A program made the position numbers and the translations under genes. From NCBI RefSeq assembly GCF_000010085.1, contig NC_007712.1, positions 1,302,001 to 1,366,000 of the forward strand: a DNA stretch of 64,000 nucleotides, read 5' to 3'. This DNA is from Sodalis glossinidius str. 'morsitans' (GTDB taxonomy: Bacteria > Pseudomonadota > Gammaproteobacteria > Enterobacterales > Enterobacteriaceae). The notes under the pieces were generated by a model. The model saw only the letters and a list, made by a program, of their open reading frames with translations, did not search any database and was not told the DNA's origin. Below, one piece after another: positions 40,860-48,350 of the stretch (positions are counted from its first letter, which is position 1; every line of letters begins with the position of its first letter).

Positions 40860-41000
40860 GTCTCAGATTGTTCTCTAGGGTTGTTTTGATGCGGTGCATG
40901 GCCGTTTCGGCTACTGCGCGCTAATGATACCCCGTTTTCTTCTTTCCAAACATAGTTACTACCATGGTGAGATCGATCAGGATGCGAATCCACTGCATTT
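40860..41000 (-). pseudogene. IS5-family (IS903-like) transposase remnant
   Basis: The minus strand reads MFGKKKTGYH, a stop, then RAVAETAMHRIKTTLENNL, which resembles the conserved IS903-type segment RSIAETAMYRVKQLFG near the C-terminus of the DDE transposase. The rest is gone. The probable MITE abuts it, perhaps inserted into it. Confidence 0.55.
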
Positions 41001-41099
41001 ACCCCTACGTTTCCGACGGTATCTACATGTTACAGGCGTAGCAATAATTGCTTTGACGATCAATTTCTGATTGTTGATCGGCAAAAATTATAGTAACGC

Positions 41100-41872
41100 A
41101 TGAGTATTGCATTAATGAGTACACCAATCGTACCTTGGATGGGAGGAAAGCGGCGGCTGGCTAAACGTATTCTATCGTGCTTTCCTGAGCACAAATGCTA
41201 CGTTGAACCATTTTGTGGGGGAGCGGCGCTGTTTTTCAGCAAGGAACCATCCAAAGTCGCAGTGCTGAACGATATCAATGGCGATTTGATAAACCTCTAT
41301 CGGGTGGTTAAGTACCGCTTGGAGGAATTTATACGTCAGTTTAAGTGGGCTTTAAGCAGCAGGCAGCTGTTTGATTGGCTAAAAGAAACACCGCCATAAA
41401 CGCTGACCGATATACAGCGAGCCGCACGGTTTTACTATCTCCAGCAACTCACATTTGGTGGCAAAGTGAGCGGGTAGAACTTTGGTACTTCCGCTGTGCG
41501 ATCACAGGCATTGAACCTCCTTAAGAATAGAAGAACAGCTATCTCAGGCTCATCTACGTTTATCTCAGGCAACCATAGAGCATCTTGGGTGGCAAACTTG
41601 TATTGAAAAATATGATAGGCAACACACATTGTTCTACCTTGATCCACCTCTGGAAGACTCAAGGCTATAGCGTGGCGTTTGGCCTAAAACAATATGGCAT
41701 CATTGATAGCCTGGCTCATTCAATAGCAGGAAGAATGGTTATTTCAGTTAATGATATCCTGGAAATGAGGAGTATCTTCAAAAACCCTCATATCGACGTT
41801 GTTGACCTAAAATACTCATTAGGCAACAACCGTCATAGTAGATGCGAGTTGATCATTCGCAATTTCGCCTGA
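41100..41872 (+). pseudogene. D12-class DNA adenine methyltransferase, decayed
   Basis: The first 99 codons are open: PIVPWMGGKRRLAKRILSCF (AdoMet-binding region), HKCYVEPFCGGAALFFSKEP (FxGxG-like motif I) and VAVLNDINGDLINLYRVVK. After stops and frameshifts between 41397 and 41600, the catalytic motif survives as YLDPPLE (DPPY expected), and the end YGIIDSLAHSIAGRMVISVN, DILEMRSIFKN is in another frame. Dam-like enzymes methylate adenine, in phages often to evade restriction. It sits at the right end of the prophage. Confidence 0.85.
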
Positions 41873-41889
41873 TTTTCTTTTTGCAAACA

Positions 41890-41964
41890 ATTCTGGATTG
41901 TCCAAAATGGCCATTTTTTAGGGTTTATGGGAGTCCAGAATTGATTGCAAATTAGTCCAGAATT
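41890..41964 (-). repeat. Right-end repeat cluster, probable transposase-binding sites (attR)
   Basis: GAGTCCAGAATT at 41931-41942 and TTAGTCCAGAATTT at about 41952-41965 are inverted copies of the left-end motif; a diverged direct copy ATTCTGGATTG is at 41890-41900. This closes the prophage next to crcB. Confidence 0.65.
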
Positions 41965-42082
41965 TATTACATCGCTACATAAGGGCAGCAGGTTTTCGCC
42001 ACCTGAAGACCGAGCACGGCCCGATTTTGCAGCGCGAAGTCCTATGCGTAGGCAACTTCGGCCGCAGCCCGAGCCGTCAAGG

Positions 42083-42480
42083 TTAAAGGGGCAAGGGTGG
42101 CGTCAGCCAATTCACCAAGCCGATCGCCACCGCCGTCATCAGCAGCGAACCCAGCAGATTCAGCAGGATATTACCCACATCCCAGACCAACTGCCCGCCG
42201 GCCATCAAGGCCACGGCTTCAGCGGAAAAGGTGGAGAATGTGGTCAAACCGCCGCAAAAACCGGTGGTGATGTGAGCAGTAACTTCCAGGCGGGATCCAG
42301 CTGCGGCATGCGCGGGAAGAGCACAAGCGCTAAGCCGATGATAAATGCCCCCACCAAATTGACAAGCAGCGTGCCGGCGGGGAAGGGCAGAACCGAATGG
42401 ATTAATTTGACGCTAACATACCAGCGCAGGACACTACCGATACCGCCGCCGATGAAGACAGCCGAAAATAAGGCAAACAT
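42083..42480 (-). pseudogene. crcB: Fluoride channel CrcB (Fluc), five-base insertion
   Basis: The minus-strand ATG at 42480 gives MFALFSAVFIGGGIGSVLRW, GTLLVNLVGAFIIGLALVLF and AWKLLLTS, then the frame is lost. In the next frame the family sequence resumes with TGFCGGLTTFSTFSAEAV and continues to NWLTPPLPL at TAA 42083-42085. The span of 398 bases exceeds 393 (130 codons plus stop) by five, and the extra bases lie in CTCACATCACCACC near 42270. Fluc channels are dual-topology dimers that export fluoride. Confidence 0.9.
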
Positions 42481-42555
42481 AACAACCTTTCACAATAAGA
42501 GTGGGTAAAAACCCCGGAAAGGAAAACGTGACGCCACGTTCCCTAATACCTGCGG

Positions 42556-42615
42556 ATGAACGTAGACATCATCAGCCAGAGCGGCGGTTATAAAGAGTAA
42601 TTTCATCTCCTGGGG
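42556..42615 (-). promoter_or_regulatory. Fluoride riboswitch (crcB motif) upstream of crcB
   Basis: Read on the minus strand from 42613: AGGAGATG, AAATTACTC, TTTATAACC, a GCC/GGC stem, then GGCTGATGATGTCTAC. This matches the fluoride aptamer layout GGAGAUG...CUCC...AUAACC...GGCUGAUGAUGCCUAC. A TATACT -10 element lies 5-12 bases upstream (about 42617-42626). It lies about 75 bases before the crcB ATG and should respond to fluoride. Confidence 0.78.
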
Positions 42616-42788
42616 AAAGTATATCAGATTTTTTGGCGCGGGACAGCTGAGAGGGCGCGACGCAACAGGCGTAACGGGTGGCAACCTGTTACATATATCG
42701 CTTGTATTGCAACCGCATTAGCGGTACAAGACAGGGTATATTCATTCACCGCTGTAATTATCAGTCAGCGTAAAACCGGAAGGTGGTT

Positions 42789-42989
42789 ATGGAAGGTTTA
42801 AGCATTACCAAATTGTTAGTCGTCGGCGCCCTGATTGTGCTGTTGTTCGGCACCAAGAAGCTGCGCTCGCTGGGCGGCGACTTGGGTGCGGCCATCAAAG
42901 GCTTCAAAAAAGCCATGAATGACGATTCAGTGCCGGCGCAGCAGACCCAGGCTGATGATGCAGCGCGCATCGCCGATCGCAAAGAATAA
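42789..42989 (+). CDS. tatE: Twin-arginine translocase subunit TatE
   Basis: A 66-residue TatA/TatE protein with one N-terminal membrane helix (ITKLLVVGALIVLLFGTKKL), a hinge and an amphipathic helix (GGDLGAAIKGFKKAMND). TatE is a TatA paralogue that joins the pore-forming assembly for folded-protein export. Its place between crcB and lipA matches E. coli tatE. The ATG at 42789 has AAGGTGG just upstream. Confidence 0.9.
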   Translation: MEGLSITKLLVVGALIVLLFGTKKLRSLGGDLGAAIKGFKKAMNDDSVPAQQTQADDAARIADRKE

Positions 42990-43000
42990 TGCATCGCGGC

Positions 43001-43035
43001 AAAAAGGCGGACACCTGAGGCGTCCGCTTTTTTTG
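43001..43035. terminator. Bidirectional terminator between tatE and lipA
   Basis: Stem GGCGGAC/GTCCGCT with a short loop, flanked by AAAAA on one side and TTTTTTT on the other. It serves the convergent tatE (plus) and lipA (minus). Confidence 0.82.
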
Positions 43036-43051
43036 CCCGCCCGCCGGGAGA

Positions 43052-44017
43052 TTATTTGACTTCTATCCCTTTAGCCTGCAAATCCGCGTGGTAGGACGAG
43101 CGTACGAAGGGCCCGCAGGCGGCGTGGGTGAAGCCCATCGCCAACGCTTCTTGTTTCATCTCATCAAATTCTTGCGGACTGACATAGCGCTTAACGGGCA
43201 GGTGATGGCGGCTGGGCTGCAAATACTGGCCCAGCGTCAACATGGTGACGCCATGACGACACAGGTCGCGCATCACATCAACGATTTCGGCGTTGGTTTC
43301 GCCCAATCCCACCATCAAACCGGATTTGGTCGGCAACTGCGGATTGGCGACTTTGAAGTTTTCCAGCAGCTTGAGCGACCAATGATAGTCGGCGCCGGGA
43401 CGCACCTGACGATACAGACGCGGCACGTTTTCCAAATTATGGTTAAAGACATCGGGCGGCGCCGCGTTAATGATTTCCAGCGCGCGATCCATACGACCTC
43501 GGAAGTCGGGCACCAGCGTCTCGATGCGGATGTTAGGATTTTTGGCGCGGATGGCACTGATACAGTCGGCGAAATGCTGGGCGCCGCCATCGCGCAGGTC
43601 GTCGCGATCGACAGAGGTGACCACGACGTAGCGCAGCCCCATGTCGGCGATGGTTTGCGCCAGTTTCTCCGGCTCGTTGGCATCCGGGGTGACGGGACGG
43701 CCGTGCGCGACATCGCAGAAAGGGCAACGCCGGGTGCAGATGGCCCCCAGAATCATAAAGGTGGCGGTGCCGTGGTTAAAGCATTCCGCCAAATTAGGGC
43801 AGGAGGCTTCCTCGCACACCGAGTGCAGGCCGTTTTTACGCATTGCCACCTTGATGCCCTGAATACGGGTCGAGTCGGCGGGCAATTTGATTTTCATCCA
43901 GGAGGGCTTGCGCAAAATTTCCTGACGTTCCACCGCGACGGTTTTGATAGGGATTAACGCCATTTTATCAGCGTCACGGTATTTAACGCCGCGTTCCATC
44001 TGTATCGGTTTACTCAT
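43052..44017 (-). CDS. lipA: Lipoyl synthase LipA
   Basis: A complete 321-residue radical SAM enzyme that inserts two sulfurs into protein-bound octanoyl groups to make lipoate. The auxiliary cluster cysteines are in SVCEEASCPNLAECF, and the radical SAM CxxxCxxC is in CTRRCPFCDVAHGRP. The conserved end FTHAACGPFVRSSYHADLQ is present. Start ATG 44017 gives the same N-terminus as E. coli. It lies downstream of lipB in the same orientation and supplies lipoate for pyruvate and 2-oxoglutarate dehydrogenases. Confidence 0.97.
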   Translation of the reverse strand: MSKPIQMERGVKYRDADKMALIPIKTVAVERQEILRKPSWMKIKLPADSTRIQGIKVAMRKNGLHSVCEEASCPNLAECFNHGTATFMILGAICTRRCPFCDVAHGRPVTPDANEPEKLAQTIADMGLRYVVVTSVDRDDLRDGGAQHFADCISAIRAKNPNIRIETLVPDFRGRMDRALEIINAAPPDVFNHNLENVPRLYRQVRPGADYHWSLKLLENFKVANPQLPTKSGLMVGLGETNAEIVDVMRDLCRHGVTMLTLGQYLQPSRHHLPVKRYVSPQEFDEMKQEALAMGFTHAACGPFVRSSYHADLQAKGIEVK

Positions 44018-44195
44018 AATGGTGCAGGTCCAGTCCAGAAGTCGACAGCCTGAAAAGCAGATAAATCAGTCTGTTGCGTGAATTTTTGGCGAATATCAAA
44101 AAAATTTTAAAAATTATAACATGTTGTTCACAGCGGGTGAATGCAAAACGTGGCCTGAAGGCCAATACCTACCCGTGCAGCCCGTCTGCCGCGGC

Positions 44196-44855
44196 TCAGG
44201 TGCCATAATACGCCGGATCCCAGCCTTGAATCTCACCAGCGGAGGCCTTCATCAGCCGCAGGCATTCTGCAAGTAATACCGGCGCGACGTCGTCGATGCC
44301 GGTGCCGGGGGCTAAATCGCTCACCTGCGTCATGCGCAGGCCGGCATAGCCGCAGGGATTGATACGCAAAAAGGGCGAGAGATCCATGGCAACGTTCAGC
44401 GCCAGGCCGTGGAATGAGCAGCCTTTGCGGATACGTAAACCGAGCGAGCAGATCTTATCGGCACCGATGTAGACGCCCGGCGCGTCGGTGCGGGCATGGG
44501 CGCTAATTGAAAAGCACGCCAGGGTGGCGACGATCGTTTGCTCCAGCAGGGTGACAAGAGAACGCACGCCCAGCCGGCGACGACGCAGGTCCAGCAGGAC
44601 ATACATTACCTGCTGGCCCGGACCGTGGAAGGTCACCTGACCGCCGCGATCGCTTTGTACCACCGGGATAGCACCTGGCTGCAGCAGGTGCTCGGCTTTA
44701 CCGGCCTGACCTTGAGTAAAGACCTGCGGATGCTGTACCAGCCAAATTTCATCAGCGCTGGCGGTGCTACGCGCATCGGTGAAGCGGTGCATCGCAAACG
44801 AGACCCGCTCATAGGGCTGCAGGCCAAGCTGGCGGATAACCAGGCTCTCTGACAC
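44196..44855 (-). CDS. lipB: Octanoyl-ACP:protein N-octanoyltransferase LipB
   Basis: A 219-residue protein. It transfers octanoyl from acyl carrier protein to lipoyl domains, the first step of lipoate synthesis. The catalytic pair is visible: Lys in GADKICSLGLRI and Cys in INPCGYAGL. RGGQVTFHGPGQQVMYVLLD is the conserved substrate-binding segment. It follows ybeD by 14 bases. Full length and intact. Confidence 0.96.
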   Translation of the reverse strand: MSESLVIRQLGLQPYERVSFAMHRFTDARSTASADEIWLVQHPQVFTQGQAGKAEHLLQPGAIPVVQSDRGGQVTFHGPGQQVMYVLLDLRRRRLGVRSLVTLLEQTIVATLACFSISAHARTDAPGVYIGADKICSLGLRIRKGCSFHGLALNVAMDLSPFLRINPCGYAGLRMTQVSDLAPGTGIDDVAPVLLAECLRLMKASAGEIQGWDPAYYGT

Positions 44856-44869
44856 GTTTATCTCCCGGC

Positions 44870-45133
44870 TTACAGCACCATACGCACAATATCGATTTTA
44901 CCCAGCTCTTCGTACAGCGTTTCTACCTGCTCGATGTGGGTAGCAGTAATGGTAATGGAAACAGAATGGTAGTTTCCCTTGCTGCTGGGTTTAACCTGGG
45001 GGGAATAATCGCCCGGGGCATGGCGCTGCACAACTTCCACCACCTGATCGACCAACTCCGGTTGGGCGATGCCCATCACCTTATAGGTAAAAGGGCAGGG
45101 GAATTCGAGCAATTCATTGAGTTTAGTTTTCAT
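44870..45133 (-). CDS. ybeD: YbeD, DUF493 family protein
   Basis: An 87-residue protein nearly identical in layout to E. coli YbeD (MKTKLNELLEFPCPFTYKVM, KGNYHSVSITITATHIEQVE, ELGKIDIVRMVL). The fold resembles regulatory ACT-like domains, but the function is not established. The open frame extends upstream, but ATG 45133 gives the family start. It sits between dacA and lipB as in E. coli. Confidence 0.95.
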   Translation of the reverse strand: MKTKLNELLEFPCPFTYKVMGIAQPELVDQVVEVVQRHAPGDYSPQVKPSSKGNYHSVSITITATHIEQVETLYEELGKIDIVRMVL

Positions 45134-45186
45134 AAGGGCTCCCGGTGACCGGCGTAAGCCTGCCGTAGTAACAACAGACGGCAGGC

Positions 45187-45206
45187 GCTCCCGCCGCGGC
45201 GGGAGC
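45187..45206. repeat. Perfect 20-base palindrome between dacA and ybeD
   Basis: GCTCCCGCCG followed by CGGCGGGAGC. It can form a strong hairpin after dacA but has no clear T-run, so its role as terminator is uncertain. Confidence 0.6.
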
Positions 45207-45263
45207 AGAAACAATAGGGGTATTATAGGGGTGCTGATTCGCCCCTGACAAGGGATGAAGGGA

Positions 45264-46475
45264 TTAACCGAACCAATGGTGGAACATCAGCTTGACATGA
45301 TCGACGATGCGGCTGAAGAAGTTGCCTTCTTTCACTTCATTCAGCACCACCAGCGGGCGCTGTTCAATGGTTTTGCCGTCCAGCTGAAAATTGATGGTGC
45401 CTACCCGCTGATTTTTCGCCAGCGGCGCATGCAATTCCTGATTGTCCAGCACATAGCTGGCCTTCAAATCCTTCATCCGGCCGCGCGGGATGGTCAGATA
45501 GGCATCGCTGTCCACGCCCAGTTTAACGCTGTCGGTATCGCCAAACCACACCGGCTCGGCGGCGAACTCTTTGCCGGCTTTCAGCGGCGCGACGGTTTCA
45601 AAGAAGCGGAAACCCCAGGTCATCAGCTTGCGGCTTTCGTTTTCCCGGCCTTTCATTGAATGTCCGCCGAGCACCGCTGAAATCAGCCGCATCTGGCCTT
45701 CGGTCGCCGAGGCCACCAGATTATAGCCCGCAGATTCGGTATGGCCGGTTTTGATGCCGTCGACGTTCAGATTGCTGTCCCATAACAGGCCGTTACGGTT
45801 CATCTGGCGAATGTTGTTGAAGGTGAATTCTTTTTCTTTATAGGTGGCGTACTCGTCCGGTACGTCGCGGATCAGCGCTTTACCGATCATCGCCATGTCA
45901 CGGGCGGAGCTGAACTGTCCGGGGGCATCCAGGCCATGCACGGTTTCAAAATGGGTGTTTTGCAGCCCAAGGGCGCCGACATAATTGTTCATCAACCCCA
46001 CAAACGCGTCCTGGCTGCCGGCGACGTAGTCCGCCATTGCCACGCAGGCGTCATTACCCGATTGGAGAATGATACCGCGGTTCAGCTGTGACACGGGTAC
46101 CCGGTCGCCGGGCTTCAAAAACATCAGCGAGGAGCCTTTGAAAACCGGATTGCCGGTGGCCCAGGCATCTTTGTTGACCGTAACCACATCATTCGGGGTG
46201 ATTTTGCCGGATTTGATCGCTTGGCCGATGACGTAACTGGTCATCATTTTGGTCAGGCTGGCGGGATCGCGGCGCACGTCGGCGTTCATTTCCGTCAGCA
46301 CTTTACCGGAATTGTAATCGATGAGGATATAGGATTCGGCGTCGATCTGCGGTACGCCCGGAATCATGGTCTTCAGATTGACATCATCGGCAAAGCTTGT
46401 GGAAACAACGCCCATCACCAAAACGGTACTTAAGGCTAACCGACTGAATAAGAGAGGTGTAGTTACATTTTTCAT
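45264..46475 (-). CDS. dacA: D-alanyl-D-alanine carboxypeptidase DacA (PBP5)
   Basis: A complete 403-residue protein with a cleavable signal peptide (VVSTSFA-DDVNL). It trims the terminal D-Ala from peptidoglycan pentapeptides. Active-site motifs are SLTK (in DPASLTKMMTSY), SGN (in LQSGNDACVAM) and KTG (in KTGHTESAGYN). The C-terminal amphipathic helix (FSRIVDHVKLMFHHWFG) anchors it to the inner membrane. It lies downstream of the dead rlpA. Confidence 0.97.
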   Translation of the reverse strand: MKNVTTPLLFSRLALSTVLVMGVVSTSFADDVNLKTMIPGVPQIDAESYILIDYNSGKVLTEMNADVRRDPASLTKMMTSYVIGQAIKSGKITPNDVVTVNKDAWATGNPVFKGSSLMFLKPGDRVPVSQLNRGIILQSGNDACVAMADYVAGSQDAFVGLMNNYVGALGLQNTHFETVHGLDAPGQFSSARDMAMIGKALIRDVPDEYATYKEKEFTFNNIRQMNRNGLLWDSNLNVDGIKTGHTESAGYNLVASATEGQMRLISAVLGGHSMKGRENESRKLMTWGFRFFETVAPLKAGKEFAAEPVWFGDTDSVKLGVDSDAYLTIPRGRMKDLKASYVLDNQELHAPLAKNQRVGTINFQLDGKTIEQRPLVVLNEVKEGNFFSRIVDHVKLMFHHWFG

Positions 46476-46679
46476 GTCAGGACAACGGCATCCGTAGGGG
46501 TAAGTTAAAATCGTGCCACACTATACCAGATGTCAAAAAAGGCGGCATCAGGCAAAACGGCACCGCGTGCGGCTAAGGCAAATAATTTTGTTTCAGGGGT
46601 TTACACGGGGCGTGGGCACGTTGACAAACGGCCGGCGTCGCCAGGAAACGGCGCACTGGCCAAAAAGGCATTACGGCCG

Positions 46680-47222
46680 CTACTGCGCGGCAATAAAGGC
46701 AGACTGTTGCGCTTCGCTTTGCAACCGCTGCACCAAGGCTTGCGCCTGCTGACGGCTTTGGAACGGGCCCAATTGCACGCGGTATAAATTGCCGCTGGCC
46801 GCCACTCTGCCCGGCACAGCAGGTTCGGCGGGCTGTGTTTCCACCACGCGCCCAGGAAACCGCGGCGGCTGACTGGGGCTGGTGAGCAGCGTTGCGTCCT
46901 GTTGTGTGCCGGTCATTGCGCTCTCGGCCCCGCCTTCCTGGGAGGCCGCGGTTGCGCCAGTGCCGGACGTGAGCAGCGCGCCGTTACCGCCGGTATTGCC
47001 TCCGTTTGCGGGTTTTTCACGATGCTATAGCGTTTGCCGTTGACCGTGTAATCTTGCATATTGCCCGGATTATAGGGCTCATAGTGTGGTTCCACACCGC
47101 TGATCTCCACCACCGGCCCGGTATAGGCCTGCTGCCGGCGCCGACGGCTGCGTCTCTTGCTGGGTAGAACAGGCGCCGAGTAGCAACCCCATCATGCCGA
47201 TAACGCATCTAAGCTTCTGCAT
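46680..47222 (-). pseudogene. rlpA: Lytic transglycosylase RlpA, catalytic domain deleted
   Basis: The ATG at 47222 starts a lipoprotein signal (MMGLLLGACSTQQET). After a frameshift near 47130 comes VEISGVEPHYEPYNPGNMQD and YTVNGKRYSIVKNP, as in RlpA, but the double-psi beta-barrel catalytic domain that should follow is absent. The sequence then jumps to the C-terminal SPOR domain (NLYRVQLGPFQSRQQAQALV, SEAQQSAFIAAQ). Length is about 540 bases against roughly 1.1 kb for intact rlpA. SPOR binds denuded glycan at septa. Confidence 0.88.
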
Positions 47223-47231
47223 TGCTCACCT

Positions 47232-48344
47232 CTATAAACTTTTGGACAACATTTTTCGATGAGTATGTATCGACATGACGATACCAAACCCCGCCATTAA
47301 CACGATGAGCGCCGAACCGCCGTAGCTTACCAACGGCAGCGGCACGCCAACCACTGGTAAGATACCACTAACCATACCGATATTCACGAACACGTAAACG
47401 AACAAAATCAGCATCAAACCGCCGGCCATTACCCGGCCGAAGGTGTTCTGCGCCCGCGCGGCGATCACCAGACCGCGGATGATTAAGCCAAGATAAAGCG
47501 CCAGCAGCACCAACACGCCGATAAGCCCCAGCTCCTCACCCAGCACGGCAAAAATAAAGTCGGTATGGCGTTCCGGTAAGAATTCCAGCTGTGACTGGGT
47601 GCCGTGCAGCCAGCCTTTTCCCGACAGGCCGCCGGAGCCGATGGCGATTTTCGACTGGATGATATGATAGCCGGCGCCCAGGGGATCGGTTTCAGGATCG
47701 AGCAGCATCATCACCCGATCCCGCTGATAATCATGCATCAAAAAGAACCATAGCACGGGGATAAACGCCGCCACCAGCAGCGCGGCGATGGCGATCAGTT
47801 TCCAGCTCATTCCCGACAGGAACAGCACGAACAGGCCAGAGGCGGCAATAAGGATAGCGGTGCCCAAATCGGGCTGAACCGCCACCAGCAGCGTGGGCAC
47901 AAAAATCAGCACCAGCGCGATAGTGGTATTTTTCAGCGACGGCGGGCAACTGTCGCGGTTGATAAAACGCGCGACCATCAGCGGCACGGCGATTTTGGCG
48001 ATTTCCGAAGGCTGGAAGCGGATAATGCCCAGATCCAGCCAGCGTTGCGCACCTTTACTGATCTGGCCAAAGGCGTCCACCAGCACCAGCAGAAACACGC
48101 AGAAGATATACAGATACGGTGCCCAGGCCTCATAGACGCGAGGCGGCACCTGCGCCATCACCAGCATCACCAGTAGACCCATCACTATCTGGGCAATCTT
48201 ACGCTCCATCATACCGACATCCTGGCCGCTGGCGCTCCACACCACCAGGGCACTGTACACCAGCAGCAGCGTAACGAAAAACAGCAGCATCACATCAATG
48301 TGCAGCTTGTTCCACAGGGAAGTTTGTTGCGGATTATCAGTCAT
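47232..48344 (-). CDS. mrdB: Peptidoglycan glycosyltransferase RodA (MrdB)
   Basis: A complete 370-residue SEDS-family membrane protein with about ten membrane helices. RodA polymerises glycan strands for cylindrical growth with PBP2. Conserved pieces include GAQRWLDLGIIRFQPSEIAK, VAVQPDLGTAILI, GLSGKGWLHGTQSQLEFLPE and PLPLVSYGGSAL near the end. It follows mrdA by six bases and precedes dead rlpA. Confidence 0.97.
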   Translation of the reverse strand: MTDNPQQTSLWNKLHIDVMLLFFVTLLLVYSALVVWSASGQDVGMMERKIAQIVMGLLVMLVMAQVPPRVYEAWAPYLYIFCVFLLVLVDAFGQISKGAQRWLDLGIIRFQPSEIAKIAVPLMVARFINRDSCPPSLKNTTIALVLIFVPTLLVAVQPDLGTAILIAASGLFVLFLSGMSWKLIAIAALLVAAFIPVLWFFLMHDYQRDRVMMLLDPETDPLGAGYHIIQSKIAIGSGGLSGKGWLHGTQSQLEFLPERHTDFIFAVLGEELGLIGVLVLLALYLGLIIRGLVIAARAQNTFGRVMAGGLMLILFVYVFVNIGMVSGILPVVGVPLPLVSYGGSALIVLMAGFGIVMSIHTHRKMLSKSL

Positions 48345-48350
48345 GATGGG

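Noticed and set aside
42490..42684. 64-codon ORF upstream of crcB
   Set aside because: It coincides with the fluoride riboswitch and its leader and has no protein resemblance.
43088..43957. 289-codon plus-strand ORF opposite lipA
   Set aside because: Antisense to the conserved lipoyl synthase; no recognisable domain.
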